A DNA stretch of 64,000 nucleotides from Rhizobium sp. 9140 (GTDB lineage: Bacteria; Pseudomonadota; Alphaproteobacteria; Rhizobiales; Rhizobiaceae), in contig NZ_FJUR01000001.1 of NCBI RefSeq assembly GCF_900067135.1, forward strand, positions 1,305,501 through 1,369,500, in the 5' to 3' direction. Shown here piece after piece: positions 37,661-46,963 of this stretch. The translations under genes and the position numbers were made by a program. Numbering within the stretch: position 1 is the first letter of the stretch; each line of letters starts with the position of its first letter. The notes under the pieces were generated by a model. It was not told the origin of the DNA and did no database searches. It worked only from the letters and a program-made list of their open reading frames with translations.

Positions 37661-38440
37661 GTGACCACCACATTTACCAGCTACAGGCAGATAACGGCCG
37701 ACCTGACGACGTCGCTGAAGCGCGTCACGGAGAAGCCCGACGTGGCGCGGGAAACCGAATATTATCTCGCGCATATCGGCAATGTGAAATCGATCGAAGA
37801 CTTCTTCGCCGATCCCCGCCTTTACGATTATGCCATGAAGGCCCACGGCCTCGAAGACATGGGCTATGCCAAAGCCTTCATGCGCAAGGTGCTGACCGAA
37901 GGCGTTGCCAGCGACGATGCCTTCGCCAACAAGCTCTCCGACAGCCGCTACACCGATCTCGTGAAGTCGCTCAACTTCGCCGCGGACGGCGCTACTGCCA
38001 CCGCCTCCGACAAGGCCCGCAAGGGCGTGACGGAGAAATATGCCCGCCAGACGCTGGAGCAGGATGCGGGCGAGGACAATGCCGGCGTTCGCCTGGCACT
38101 CTATTTCGAGCGCATGGCGCCCGGCGTCACCAATGCCTTCGGCCTCCTGGCCGACGAGGCGCTGGCGCAGGTCGTGCGAACGATCATGCAGGTCCCGGAG
38201 GCCTTTGCTGCCGCCGATATCGATAAGCAGGCCGACGCCGTTTCCAAGGCGATCGACCTCAAGGATCTTCAGGATCCGCAGAAGATGTCGAAGCTGATGG
38301 AGCGCTTCACGGCGCTCTGGGAGCTGGACCATGCCACGAGCAACTACGATCCACTGGCGCTTTTCGGCACGCAGAGCGGCTTCGGCATTTCGTCCGATCT
38401 GCTCCTGTCCATCAACACTTTGAAGCTCGGAGGTCGATGA
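37661..38440 (+). CDS. DUF1217 family flagellar-cluster protein
   Basis: This 259-residue protein is recognised as DUF1217, a family confined to rhizobial flagellar clusters. It is predicted soluble and helical (SYRQITADLTTSLKRVTEKPDVARETEYYLAHI; LDHATSNYDPLALFG). A GTG start at 37661 with GGGGA upstream is preferred over an ATG at 37532 that reads through the tandem repeat. Its stop overlaps flgF by four bases. The exact role is unknown. Confidence 0.85.
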   Translation: MTTTFTSYRQITADLTTSLKRVTEKPDVARETEYYLAHIGNVKSIEDFFADPRLYDYAMKAHGLEDMGYAKAFMRKVLTEGVASDDAFANKLSDSRYTDLVKSLNFAADGATATASDKARKGVTEKYARQTLEQDAGEDNAGVRLALYFERMAPGVTNAFGLLADEALAQVVRTIMQVPEAFAAADIDKQADAVSKAIDLKDLQDPQKMSKLMERFTALWELDHATSNYDPLALFGTQSGFGISSDLLLSINTLKLGGR

Positions 38441-39168
38441 GCATGCAAACCGGTCTGTACGTCGGCGTTTCCTCGCAGATTGCGCTCGAAAAGCGTATGA
38501 ACACCTTGGCCGACAATGTCGCCAATGCCACCACCGTCGGCTTTCGCGCCACGGAAGTGAAGTTCAATACCGTGCTCGGCGATACCCGGCCGACGAAGGT
38601 CGCCTTCGTCGGCGAGGGCGCGGAGTTCCTGAACACCTCGTCCGGTGGTCTGTCCCATACGGGCAATACGCTCGATGTCGCCATCAAGGGCGATGCGTGG
38701 CTGTCCATCGAAACACCGGCCGGCCCGGCGCTGACGCGCGACGGACGTTTTACCCTGACCGAAACCGGCGATCTCGTCACCATGCGGGGGTACCCGGTCC
38801 TCGACGCTGGCGGTGCTCCCATCCAGCTGAACGCCAATGCCGGCGAGGTCGTCATCGGCAACGACGGCTCCATCCGCCAGAACGGCACCCAGGTGGCGGC
38901 CCTCGGTCTCTCCGAGGCCAACTTCGCCAACGGTTTCCGTCGCTACGACAATTCCTCCGTGATTCCGACGACCGCTCCGGAGCCGGTGGTCGATCGCATG
39001 GATGTCGGCGTGATGCAGGGCTATGTCGAGGAATCCAACGTCAATCCCGTTCAGGAGATGTCGCAGCTGATCACCGTCTCGCGCGCCTTCGAGAGCATCG
39101 CCTCGCTGCTGCGCGACAGCGAGACCTCGCTGGATGAGGCGATCAAGACGCTCGGTGGCAGCAAGTGA
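38437..39168 (+). CDS. flgF: flagellar proximal rod protein FlgF
   Basis: This 243-residue rod protein has an N-terminal rod/hook helix (MQTGLYVGVSSQIALEKRMNTLADNVANATTVGFRA) and the C-terminal partner EESNVNPVQEMSQLITVSRAFESI. These paired terminal motifs mark the axial rod family; the gene is shorter than flgG and, as usual in rhizobia, is next to fliI. Its end overlaps the fliI GTG. Confidence 0.93.
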   Translation: MSMQTGLYVGVSSQIALEKRMNTLADNVANATTVGFRATEVKFNTVLGDTRPTKVAFVGEGAEFLNTSSGGLSHTGNTLDVAIKGDAWLSIETPAGPALTRDGRFTLTETGDLVTMRGYPVLDAGGAPIQLNANAGEVVIGNDGSIRQNGTQVAALGLSEANFANGFRRYDNSSVIPTTAPEPVVDRMDVGVMQGYVEESNVNPVQEMSQLITVSRAFESIASLLRDSETSLDEAIKTLGGSK

Positions 39169-40556
39169 CCGTCATCAGCGATCAGCCGCTGGACGTCCGG
39201 CAGCCATCGACCGCATTGTCGGCGCTTGCCGGTCTCGTCGATCGGTACGCCAAGGCCGAGCATGCCGTTGCGCCCGGCGGCCATGTCCAGACCATCTCGC
39301 CCGGTCACTACACCGTCAGCGGCCTGTCGCGCCATGTTCGCCTCGGCGAGTTCGTCGCCCACAAGAGCGCGACCGGCATCCATCTCGGCGAAGTCGTCAA
39401 GGTCGAGCCGGAAACCGTCGTCGTCTGCCCGATCGAGCCGGGCGAGCCGATCGGCATACACGATACGGTCATCCGCAAGGGCGCCTTCCGCGTCGCCCCC
39501 ACGGCCAGCTGGTGCGGCCGCACCATCAATTCGCTCGGCGAGCCGATCGACGGTCGCGGGCCGATGATGCAGGGCGATGTCCGTCGCGCCATTTCCACCT
39601 CCGCGCCGCCGTCCATGACGCGCCAGCGCGTCGAGCACGGCTTCCGCACGGGCGTTCGCGCCGTCGATATCTTCTCGCCGCTCTGCCTCGGCCAGCGCCT
39701 CGGCGTCTTCGCCGGCTCCGGCGTCGGCAAGTCCACGCTTCTCTCCATGCTCGCCCGTGCGGATGCCTTCGATCGCGTCGTCATCGCCCTGGTCGGCGAA
39801 CGTGGCCGCGAAGTGCGCGAATTCATCGAAGACACGCTCGGCGACAATCTGAAGAAGTCGGTCGCCGTGGTCGCAACCAGCGACGAGAGCCCGATGCTGC
39901 GCAAGATGGCGCCGCTGACGGCCATCACCATCGCCGAGCATTTCCGCGACCAGGGCGACAACGTCCTTCTCATCATCGACAGCGTGACCCGCTTCGCCCA
40001 CGCGATCCGCGAAGTGGCGACGGCATCCGGCGAGCCGCCGATCGCGCGCGGCTATCCCGCCTCCGTCTTCACGGAGCTGCCCCGTCTTCTCGAGCGTGCC
40101 GGCCCCGGTCCCGAAGGCACAGGCACCATCACGGCAATCATCTCGATTCTCGTTGATGGCGACAACCACAACGACCCGATCGCCGACTCCACGCGCGGTA
40201 TTCTCGACGGTCACATCGTCATGGACCGGAGCCTCGCCGAAGAGGGTCGCTATCCCCCGATCAACCCGCTGTCCTCCGTCTCGCGTCTCGCGCGCAAGGC
40301 CTGGACGCCGGATCAGGAAATGCTGGTCTCGCGGCTGAAGTCGCTCATCCACCGCTACGAGGAAACCCGCGACCTCCGCCTCATCGGCGGCTACCGCGCC
40401 GGCTCGGATCCCGATCTCGACATGGCCATCAAACAGGTGCCGGTCATCTACGACATCTTGAAGCAGACACCGGGCGAACGCCCTGCTTTCGACGCCTTTA
40501 CCGACCTCGCCAATGCGCTGAAGGCCGGAGCGGGCGGACAGCAGGCGCGGCGCTGA
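39165..40556 (+). CDS. fliI: flagellum-specific ATPase FliI
   Basis: This 463-residue F1-beta-like ATPase energises flagellar export. It has Walker A GVFAGSGVGKSTLLSML, Walker B VLLIIDSVTRFA, and the conserved DEPIADSTRGILDGH-type region (NDPIADSTRGILDGH). It starts with GTG overlapping the flgF stop (GTGA). There is no adjacent recognisable fliH or fliJ. Confidence 0.96.
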   Translation: MTVISDQPLDVRQPSTALSALAGLVDRYAKAEHAVAPGGHVQTISPGHYTVSGLSRHVRLGEFVAHKSATGIHLGEVVKVEPETVVVCPIEPGEPIGIHDTVIRKGAFRVAPTASWCGRTINSLGEPIDGRGPMMQGDVRRAISTSAPPSMTRQRVEHGFRTGVRAVDIFSPLCLGQRLGVFAGSGVGKSTLLSMLARADAFDRVVIALVGERGREVREFIEDTLGDNLKKSVAVVATSDESPMLRKMAPLTAITIAEHFRDQGDNVLLIIDSVTRFAHAIREVATASGEPPIARGYPASVFTELPRLLERAGPGPEGTGTITAIISILVDGDNHNDPIADSTRGILDGHIVMDRSLAEEGRYPPINPLSSVSRLARKAWTPDQEMLVSRLKSLIHRYEETRDLRLIGGYRAGSDPDLDMAIKQVPVIYDILKQTPGERPAFDAFTDLANALKAGAGGQQARR

Positions 40557-40575
40557 CGACGGGAAGGAGGCCGGC

Positions 40576-41127
40576 ATGAACGACATGGACGCAGACGAAA
40601 TCGTCAGGCAGCGCAAGCAGAGCGATCGCATGCCCATTTTCGATAAGGCGCTCGTCGGCACGGGCATCGCCCTTGCGGGCCTTGCCATGTTCTTCCCGTG
40701 GTATGCCTTCCTCAATCAGGAGAAATTCGCGCTTCCCGCCCTCTGGAACGGTGCCACCCGGGACCTTCCCGAAAAAATCGGCACGCCGGGCATGGCGTCC
40801 GCTCCGGAGGCGTCTCCGTCCGAACCGGCGCAGACACTGGCTGCGGAAACGCAGGCCGCCGTCGATCGGCTCGTCACCGCAACGGTGCCCGCGCCTAGAA
40901 CGGGAGAGCCCGCCGAGCCGATGCTCGACCAGCCATTGCCCGGATCGATCACCTTTAAGCTCGTCCACGTCGCCGGCGGTCGCGCCCTGATCGAGGATGT
41001 CAGCGGTATGTATATCGTCCGGGTGGGGTCGCCTTTGCCGGACAACAGCCGGCTTGCCACGCTTGAGGAGCGCGATGGCAGCTGGGTGATGATCACGTCC
41101 CGGGGAGACGTCTTCAAGGCGGAGTGA
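40576..41127 (+). CDS. single-pass membrane protein downstream of fliI, unknown
   Basis: This 183-residue protein has a short cytoplasmic N-terminus and one transmembrane segment at about 24-45 (KALVGTGIALAGLAMFFPWYAF). A Pro/Ala/Glu-rich linker leads to a C-terminal periplasmic domain (about 125-183, GRALIEDVSGMYIVRVGSPLPDNSRL ... WVMITSRGDVFKAE) that resembles PilP/GspC-type domains. It sits where fliJ is found in many bacteria but is not FliJ. AAGGAGG lies upstream of the ATG. Flagellar function is inferred from context. Confidence 0.85.
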   Translation: MNDMDADEIVRQRKQSDRMPIFDKALVGTGIALAGLAMFFPWYAFLNQEKFALPALWNGATRDLPEKIGTPGMASAPEASPSEPAQTLAAETQAAVDRLVTATVPAPRTGEPAEPMLDQPLPGSITFKLVHVAGGRALIEDVSGMYIVRVGSPLPDNSRLATLEERDGSWVMITSRGDVFKAE

Positions 41128-41330
41128 CACGTTCCGCCCTTCCTCATCTTCCGCTTGCATGATGCTTGCGCAGGCTCCGCCATCTCGAAGGATGGCCGCA
41201 GCGCCATTTGCGTTCCCGAAACGCCTGGCACTCGCCCGGAGCCCCGCCATGACGGCCTTTTCCACAGTTTGGTCGAAGGCCGTTTTCGTGCGCACTCACG
41301 CGCCGAAAGCCTGCAAATCCGCGCCAGTCC

Positions 41331-41351
41331 CACGCAAGTTTACAAGCCTAG
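41331..41351 (+). promoter_or_regulatory. flagellar upstream element at flgB
   Basis: CACGCAAG-N8-CCTAG, followed by TGTCTCC, ends 27 bp before the flgB ATG. The blocks and the trailing TGTC are shared with the flgE site. The rest of the 41128-41378 gap shows no gene. Confidence 0.65.
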
Positions 41352-41378
41352 TGTCTCCAGCAACAAGCATGGAGTCGC

Positions 41379-41762
41379 ATGATGCAACCTATTCAGCTGT
41401 TCGAACTGGCATCGAGGCAAGCGCAGTGGCTCGCCGTCCGCCAGAATGTCGTCGCAGGCAACATCGCCAACGCCAATACGCCGCACTACGCATCGAAGGA
41501 TATCAAGCCGTTCGATAGCGTCATGAAGGAAACCGGCTTTCAGCTGGCGGCCACCAATCCCGCGCATTTTTCCAGCGGTCCCATGAGCAACCAGATCACC
41601 GAGACCTCGCTGATCGACGATGGCGAAGTCCAGCAGTCGGGCAACAGCGTCGAGATCGAGAAGGAGCTCATGAAGTCCGGCGAAGTGAAGCGGGATTATG
41701 AACTCAACACGGGTCTCGTGAAGTCCTTCCATCGCATGATGCTGATGGTCGTCAGGAAGTAA
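41379..41762 (+). CDS. flgB: flagellar basal-body rod protein FlgB
   Basis: This 127-residue proximal rod protein has the rod N-terminus [31 protein letters not shown] and C-terminal [30 protein letters not shown]. Two ATG codons (41379, 41382) are in tandem; GGAG spacing favours the second slightly. It begins the flgB-flgC-fliE-flgG-flgA-flgI-motE-flgH-fliL-fliP run. Confidence 0.95.
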   Translation: MMQPIQLFELASRQAQWLAVRQNVVAGNIANANTPHYASKDIKPFDSVMKETGFQLAATNPAHFSSGPMSNQITETSLIDDGEVQQSGNSVEIEKELMKSGEVKRDYELNTGLVKSFHRMMLMVVRK

Positions 41763-42187
41763 TGGCCATGGATCCTCTCGTCTCCGCTCTCAAAGTCGCA
41801 GCCTCCGGTCTCGAAGCCGAGTCTACCCGCCTGCGCATCGTGTCCGAAAACATCGCCAACGCCCGCTCGACCGGCGATACCGCCGGTGCCGATCCCTACC
41901 GCCGCAAGACGATCAGCTTTGCCGCCGAGGTGGATCGGGCCAGCGGGGCTTCGAGCGTCGAGGTCCAGAAGCTCGGCGTCGACCAGTCCGACTTCAGCGT
42001 CGAATTCGACCCCGGCAACCCGGCCGCCGACGACAAGGGCATGGTCAAGCTGCCCAACGTCAACGTGCTGATCGAAATGGCCGACATGCGCGAAGCCAAC
42101 CGTTCCTACGAGGCCAACCTGCAGACCACCAAGCAGGCGCGCGACCTCATTTCCCAGACAATCGACCTTCTGAGGGCTTCGCAATAA
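41762..42187 (+). CDS. flgC: flagellar basal-body rod protein FlgC
   Basis: This 141-residue rod protein has typical sequence [34 protein letters not shown] and [37 protein letters not shown]. It starts within the flgB stop codon overlap and ends in overlap with fliE, consistent with a single tightly packed message. Confidence 0.96.
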   Translation: MAMDPLVSALKVAASGLEAESTRLRIVSENIANARSTGDTAGADPYRRKTISFAAEVDRASGASSVEVQKLGVDQSDFSVEFDPGNPAADDKGMVKLPNVNVLIEMADMREANRSYEANLQTTKQARDLISQTIDLLRASQ

Positions 42188-42525
42188 TGATCGACGCAAT
42201 CAAGACCATCGGTGCCGCGCTCTCTTCCGCCACCGAAAGCACCACAAACGCCACGAGTTCCGCAGCCTCCATGGCCTCGCAGGCGCTCGGCAGCGCCGCG
42301 CCGGCCGGGCAGAGTTTCTCGGAGGTCTTCAGCGGCATGGCGTCCGAAATGACCAATTCGCTGCGCTCCGCCGAAACCTCGTCCATCGCGGGGATCAGCG
42401 GCAAGGCCAACACCCGCGAAGTCATCGATGCCGTCATGAGCGCCGAACAGTCGCTTCAGACCGCCATCGCCATCCGCGACAAGATCGTCACCGCCTATCT
42501 CGAAATCGCCCGTACACCGATCTGA
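42187..42525 (+). CDS. fliE: flagellar hook-basal body protein FliE
   Basis: This 112-residue protein joins MS ring and rod. It has a Ser/Ala-rich N-terminus and conserved [20 protein letters not shown] plus the C-terminal helix [33 protein letters not shown]. It starts one base into the flgC stop. Confidence 0.95.
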   Translation: MIDAIKTIGAALSSATESTTNATSSAASMASQALGSAAPAGQSFSEVFSGMASEMTNSLRSAETSSIAGISGKANTREVIDAVMSAEQSLQTAIAIRDKIVTAYLEIARTPI

Positions 42526-42550
42526 GGCGCGGATCTAAAGGAATAGTACC

Positions 42551-43339
42551 ATGAAGGCTCTCTCCATTGCCGCCACCGGCATGAACGCCCAGCAGCTCAA
42601 CCTCGAAGTGATCGCGAACAACATCGCGAATATCAACACGACGGGCTACAAGCGGGCGCGTGCCGAGTTCTCCGATCTTCTCTATCAGACCGAGCGTGCC
42701 GCCGGTGTACCCAACCGGGCAAATCAGGCGGTCGTTCCGGAAGGGGCCAATGTCGGCCTCGGCGTCCAGACCTCGGCCGTGCGCAACCTGCACATCCAGG
42801 GCAGCCTCGTTTCCACCGGCAACGATCTCGACATGGCGCTCGTCGGCCGCGGCTGGTTTCAGGTCGAAACGCCGGATGGCGAGACGGCTTATACCCGCGC
42901 CGGCGCCTTCAACACCAATGATACGGGTCAGCTCGTCACCATCGACGGCTACACGGTCGTCCCCGGCATCACCATTCCGCAGGGCGCATCGCAGGTTACG
43001 GTCAGCACGTCCGGGCAGGTCATGGCGCTGATCGACGGCAGCAGTATTCCCCAGACGGTGGGCCAGCTGACGATCGCCAACTTCATCAACGAAGCCGGTC
43101 TCGCGCCGCAGGGCGACAACCTCTTCAAGGAAACGCCGGCATCGGGTGCCGCCGTCGTCGGCTCGCCGGCCGATCCGGGCTACGCCCAGATCAAGCAGAA
43201 GTATCTCGAGGCGTCGAACGTCGATCCGGTCAAGGAAATCACCGATCTCATCTCGGCGCAGCGCGCCTATGAGATGAACTCGAAGATCATCCAGGCGGCC
43301 GACGAGATGGCCTCCACGGTCAGCAAGAACCTGAGATAA
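42551..43339 (+). CDS. flgG: flagellar distal rod protein FlgG
   Basis: This 262-residue distal rod protein matches the usual length. Its N-terminus is [40 protein letters not shown]; the C-terminus [35 protein letters not shown] is a textbook FlgG motif. AAAGGAATAG lies upstream of the ATG. Confidence 0.97.
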   Translation: MKALSIAATGMNAQQLNLEVIANNIANINTTGYKRARAEFSDLLYQTERAAGVPNRANQAVVPEGANVGLGVQTSAVRNLHIQGSLVSTGNDLDMALVGRGWFQVETPDGETAYTRAGAFNTNDTGQLVTIDGYTVVPGITIPQGASQVTVSTSGQVMALIDGSSIPQTVGQLTIANFINEAGLAPQGDNLFKETPASGAAVVGSPADPGYAQIKQKYLEASNVDPVKEITDLISAQRAYEMNSKIIQAADEMASTVSKNLR

Positions 43340-43368
43340 GCGGCAAGAACGCGGAAGGAGCGGCAGAC

Positions 43369-43938
43369 ATGATGTTTCGCCCGATGAACAGGCTGGGGAA
43401 GGAAAGGTTGGCAGCGCGCTTCGTGCAGCACGCCACCCGGCGTCTGCTGGCCACGATGCTGTGTGCTGCCGCCTTTTCGACGATGACGGTGACCGGCGCA
43501 AGCGGTCAGGCCGGAAGCCAGAGCAGCAGCCAAAGCGGCGCCCGGACGGCCTCCAAGACCGCCGTCATCCCCACGGAAACCATCTATCCCGGCCAGACCA
43601 TCGAGGAGACGCACCTGCAGGTGGTGGCCGTCACCAATCCGGACCTGTCGGGCGACTATGCCTCAGGTCTCGACCAGGTCGTCGGCAAGGTCACCAACCG
43701 CACGCTTCTCGCCGGGCGCGTCATCTTCGTCGCCGGGCTGCGCGAGCCCTATGCCGTGGAACGCGGCAAGGCCGTGCGGATCGTCTATTCGAACGGCTCG
43801 CTGACCATCACGGCCGGCGGCTCGCCGCTCGACAATGCCTCGGTCGGCGACCTTATTCGTATCCGCAACACCGATTCCGGCATGATCGTCTCGGGCACCG
43901 TCATGGCAGACGGCACAGTACACGTGGTGGCAAAATGA
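43369..43938 (+). CDS. flgA: P-ring assembly chaperone FlgA
   Basis: This 189-residue exported protein has a hydrophobic signal segment (LLATMLCAAAFSTMTVTGASG) and a SAF/FlgA domain (YPGQTIEETHLQVVAV ... TLLAGRVIFVAGLREPYAVERGKAVRIVYSNGSLTITAGGSPLDNASVGDLIRIRN). It assists FlgI polymerisation in the periplasm. Its stop overlaps the flgI start (ATGA). Confidence 0.93.
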   Translation: MMFRPMNRLGKERLAARFVQHATRRLLATMLCAAAFSTMTVTGASGQAGSQSSSQSGARTASKTAVIPTETIYPGQTIEETHLQVVAVTNPDLSGDYASGLDQVVGKVTNRTLLAGRVIFVAGLREPYAVERGKAVRIVYSNGSLTITAGGSPLDNASVGDLIRIRNTDSGMIVSGTVMADGTVHVVAK

Positions 43939-45074
43939 TCGTTTCCATGGCACGGCGCCTCATCGCGGTGGTTGCGGCGCTGGCTCTCAGCCTGCCGCTC
44001 AACCTCACCCTCGGCGTCGATACCGCATCCGCCGCGGCGCGCATCAAGGATGTGGCCTCGCTGCAGTCGGGCCGCGACAACCAGCTGATCGGCTACGGCC
44101 TCGTGGTCGGCCTGCAGGGCACGGGCGACAGCTTGCGCTCCTCGCCCTTCACCGAGCAGTCGTTGCGCGCCATGCTGCAGAACCTCGGCATCTCCACGCA
44201 GGGCGGCGAATCCCGGTCGAAGAACATCGCGGCCGTCCTCGTCACCGCCAACCTTCCGCCCTTCGCCAGCCCCGGCAGCCGTATCGACGTGACGGTCGGG
44301 TCGCTCGGCGACAGCACCTCGCTGCGCGGCGGCACGCTGGTCATGACGTCTCTGTCAGGTGCCGACGGACAGATCTACGCGGTGGCCCAGGGGTCCGTCG
44401 TCGTCACCGGTTTCAGCGCCGAAGGCGATGCCGCGACCTTGCAGCAGGGCATCACCACGGCCGGACGCGTGCCGAACGGCGCCATCATCGAGCGCGAGCT
44501 GCCGGCAAAGTTCAAGGACGGGGTCAATCTCGTCCTCCAGCTCCGCAACCCCGACTTCTCCACCGCCGTCGGCATGGCCGCGGCCATCAACCGTTATGGG
44601 CGCGAGCAGTTCGGCGGCCAGATTGCCGAAGCCCGCGACAGCCAGACCGTGGTCATCGACAAGCCCAAGATGGCCGATCTCGCCCGCCTGATGGCGGATG
44701 TCGAGAACCTCGTCATCGAGACGGATGTCCCCGCCCGGGTCGTCGTCAATGAGCGGACCGGCACGATCGTCATCGGACAGGACGTGCAAATCTCTCCGGT
44801 GGCGGTGAGTTTCGGCACGCTGACGGTGCAGGTCACCGAAACGCCGACGGTCATCCAGCCCGAACCCTTCTCGCGCGGAGAAACCGCCGTCGAGCCGAAC
44901 ACGAGGATCGACGCCACCGAGGCCGGCGGCAGGGTCGCCATCCTCAACGGCTCCAATCTGCGGACGCTCGTCTCGGGCCTGAATTCGATCGGCGTGAAGC
45001 CGGACGGCATCATTTCCATTCTCCAGGGCATCAAATCGGCCGGTGCCCTCCAGGCGGAGCTCGTTCTGCAATGA
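43935..45074 (+). CDS. flgI: flagellar P-ring protein FlgI
   Basis: This 379-residue protein has a signal peptide (MARRLIAVVAALALSLPLNL...ASA) and family blocks ARIKDVASLQSGRDNQLIGYGLVVGLQGTGD, QSLRAMLQNLGIS and ARVVVNERTGTIVIGQDVQISPVAVS. It forms the P-ring bushing. The ATG at 43935 was chosen over an upstream open frame because it overlaps the flgA stop. Confidence 0.97.
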   Translation: MIVSMARRLIAVVAALALSLPLNLTLGVDTASAAARIKDVASLQSGRDNQLIGYGLVVGLQGTGDSLRSSPFTEQSLRAMLQNLGISTQGGESRSKNIAAVLVTANLPPFASPGSRIDVTVGSLGDSTSLRGGTLVMTSLSGADGQIYAVAQGSVVVTGFSAEGDAATLQQGITTAGRVPNGAIIERELPAKFKDGVNLVLQLRNPDFSTAVGMAAAINRYGREQFGGQIAEARDSQTVVIDKPKMADLARLMADVENLVIETDVPARVVVNERTGTIVIGQDVQISPVAVSFGTLTVQVTETPTVIQPEPFSRGETAVEPNTRIDATEAGGRVAILNGSNLRTLVSGLNSIGVKPDGIISILQGIKSAGALQAELVLQ

Positions 45075-45607
45075 CCGCAACACATACGCTTTCCCCACGC
45101 CTGCGCCAGCTTCTCATCGGTGCCGCAGCCACGCTCGTCCTGACGATCCCGGGCGCCTTCGCCCAGGAGGTCGCCGCACCTACGGGACCAGGTGCTCCCC
45201 AGGGCGGCGAGATCCAGCAATTCTGCACCAATATTGCGGATGCCGCCCGCGACCAGCGCTACCTCCTGCAGAAGCAGCAGATCGAACAGCTACAGGCCGG
45301 TGTCGATGAGAGCATCGCGCTTCTGGAAAAGAAGCGTGCGGAGTACGAGGACTGGCGCAAGCGTCGCGACGAATTCCTGAAGCAGGCGGAACTTAACCTC
45401 GTCGATATCTACAAGACCATGAAGCCGGACGCGGCGGCCAGCAAACTGACCCTGGTCCGCTCTGAAATCGCCGCCGCCGTCATCATGAAGCTGCCGCCTC
45501 GCCAGTCGAGCCTCATCCTCAGCGAGATGAGCGACGAAAAGGCGGCCATTCTGACCAACATCATTTCCAGTGCCGCCGATCCGAACACATCGAAGGAACC
45601 GTCATGA
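45071..45607 (+). CDS. motE: MotE, periplasmic chaperone of the motility protein MotC
   Basis: This 178-residue exported protein has a signal peptide (LIGAAATLVLTIPGAFAQ), a coiled coil at about 58-105 (LLQKQQIEQLQAGVDESIALLEKKRAEYEDWRKRRDEF) and a C-terminal MgtE-N-like helical part (KLPPRQSSLILSEMSDEKAAILTNII). Position between flgI and flgH matches S. meliloti MotE, which folds and stabilises MotC. Its start overlaps flgI by four bases. Confidence 0.9.
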   Translation: MTATHTLSPRLRQLLIGAAATLVLTIPGAFAQEVAAPTGPGAPQGGEIQQFCTNIADAARDQRYLLQKQQIEQLQAGVDESIALLEKKRAEYEDWRKRRDEFLKQAELNLVDIYKTMKPDAAASKLTLVRSEIAAAVIMKLPPRQSSLILSEMSDEKAAILTNIISSAADPNTSKEPS

Positions 45608-46311
45608 ACATTCGCCTTTCGGCCGCCCTGGCCGCAAGTCTTCTGACCGGTTGCCAGTCGTCGCTGCACGATGTCGGCCGCGCCCCGGCTATGAGCCCGA
45701 TCGGCAGCGGCCTGCAATATACCCAGACGCCGCAGCTGGCGATGTATCCCAAGGAGCCGCATCAGGTGGCGAGCGGATACTCCCTTTGGAGCGACCAGCA
45801 ATCAGCGCTCTTCAAGGACGCTCGCGCCATGAAGATCGGCGACATCATCACCGTCGATATCCGCATCGACGACAAGGCGAGCTTCGACAACAAGACCGAC
45901 CGCAAGCGCACCAACGACAGTGGCTACAATATCGGCGCCTCCGGCAATTCCGAGGTCAGCGATTTTGGCTGGAAAGGCAATCTCGACTACGGCTCCAATA
46001 CCTCGACCAAGGGGGAGGGGACGACGGAGAGGTCCGAGAAGCTCGTCCTGCTCGTCGCGGCCGTGGTCACAGGCGTCCTCGAAAACGGCAACCTGCTGAT
46101 CAGCGGCTCCCAGGAGGTTCGCGTCAACCACGAACTCCGCATCCTCAACGTTGCCGGTATCGTGCGGCCACAGGACGTCGATGCGAAGAACCAGATCTCC
46201 TACGACAAGATCGCCGAGGCCCGCATCTCCTACGGCGGACGCGGTCGCCTGACGGAAGTGCAGCAGCCGCCCTGGGGGCAGCAGGTCATGGACATCATAT
46301 CGCCGCTCTGA
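45604..46311 (+). CDS. flgH: flagellar L-ring lipoprotein FlgH
   Basis: This 235-residue outer-membrane ring protein has a lipobox LLTGC with Cys17. Family blocks are SLWSDQQSALFKDARAMKIGDIITVDI, LVLLVAAVVTGVLENGNLLISGSQEVRVNHELRILNVAGIVRPQDV and ISYGGRGRLTEVQQPPWGQQVMD. Its start overlaps the motE stop. Confidence 0.97.
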   Translation: MNIRLSAALAASLLTGCQSSLHDVGRAPAMSPIGSGLQYTQTPQLAMYPKEPHQVASGYSLWSDQQSALFKDARAMKIGDIITVDIRIDDKASFDNKTDRKRTNDSGYNIGASGNSEVSDFGWKGNLDYGSNTSTKGEGTTERSEKLVLLVAAVVTGVLENGNLLISGSQEVRVNHELRILNVAGIVRPQDVDAKNQISYDKIAEARISYGGRGRLTEVQQPPWGQQVMDIISPL

Positions 46312-46387
46312 TCGCCGCTGCGCAGACCCGCAAGGGTGGGCGTGAAGCGGATCGGACGGGCATCTGGAAGGCATAAGCGAGGCTGTG

Positions 46388-46963
46388 ATGGACGAGATCG
46401 AAGACGGCGCTCCGCCGAAAAAGAAAAGCGGCATGGTCATGACCATCGCGGCGATCGCCATCGTCTCGGTGCTCGGCGCGGGCGGTGGGTGGTTTCTCGG
46501 CGGCATGCTGGCGCCCGAGCCCCTGAGTTCGGACGAGGCGAGGGTGCTGGAGGAGGCGAAGGCCACCATCAAGGCCCGCGAAGCGGCGGAGGCGGCCAAC
46601 GAGGCAGCTCCGGCCGGCGGCGAGCATGGCAAAGCCAAGAAGGAGGACGAGGAAGGTCTCCCGAAGGCCTCGACGGAGGCCAATGGCGTTCTCCAGCTCG
46701 ACCCGATCACCACCAACCTGTCCTATCCCACGGAAAACTGGATCCGGCTGGAACTGGCGCTCCTCTTCAAGGGCGCGCCTGACGTGGCCATGGCGCAGCA
46801 GATCCACGAGGATGTCGCCGCTTACCTGCGCACTGTCTCCCTGCAACAGATCGAAGGCCCTCGCGGCTTCCAGTATCTGAAGGACGATATTCAGGAACGG
46901 GTTGACCTGCGCTCCGAAGGGCGCGTAACGAATGTGATCTTCAGAACATTCGTGGTCCAATGA
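46388..46963 (+). CDS. fliL: flagellar basal-body protein FliL
   Basis: This 191-residue single-pass protein has a transmembrane segment at about 16-40 (MVMTIAAIAIVSVLGAGGGWFLGG) and a charged Ala/Glu/Lys linker. Its C-terminal stomatin-like domain is LDPITTNLSYPTENWIRLELALLF ... RVTNVIFRTFVVQ. It supports stator function. The ATG at 46388 follows a GTG at 46385. Its end overlaps fliP by four bases. Confidence 0.92.
   Translation: MDEIEDGAPPKKKSGMVMTIAAIAIVSVLGAGGGWFLGGMLAPEPLSSDEARVLEEAKATIKAREAAEAANEAAPAGGEHGKAKKEDEEGLPKASTEANGVLQLDPITTNLSYPTENWIRLELALLFKGAPDVAMAQQIHEDVAAYLRTVSLQQIEGPRGFQYLKDDIQERVDLRSEGRVTNVIFRTFVVQ

Noticed and set aside
39051..40715. 554-codon minus-strand frame opposite flgF and fliI
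   Set aside because: fliI has intact Walker motifs and coupled neighbours on the plus strand; the antisense frame has no family features.
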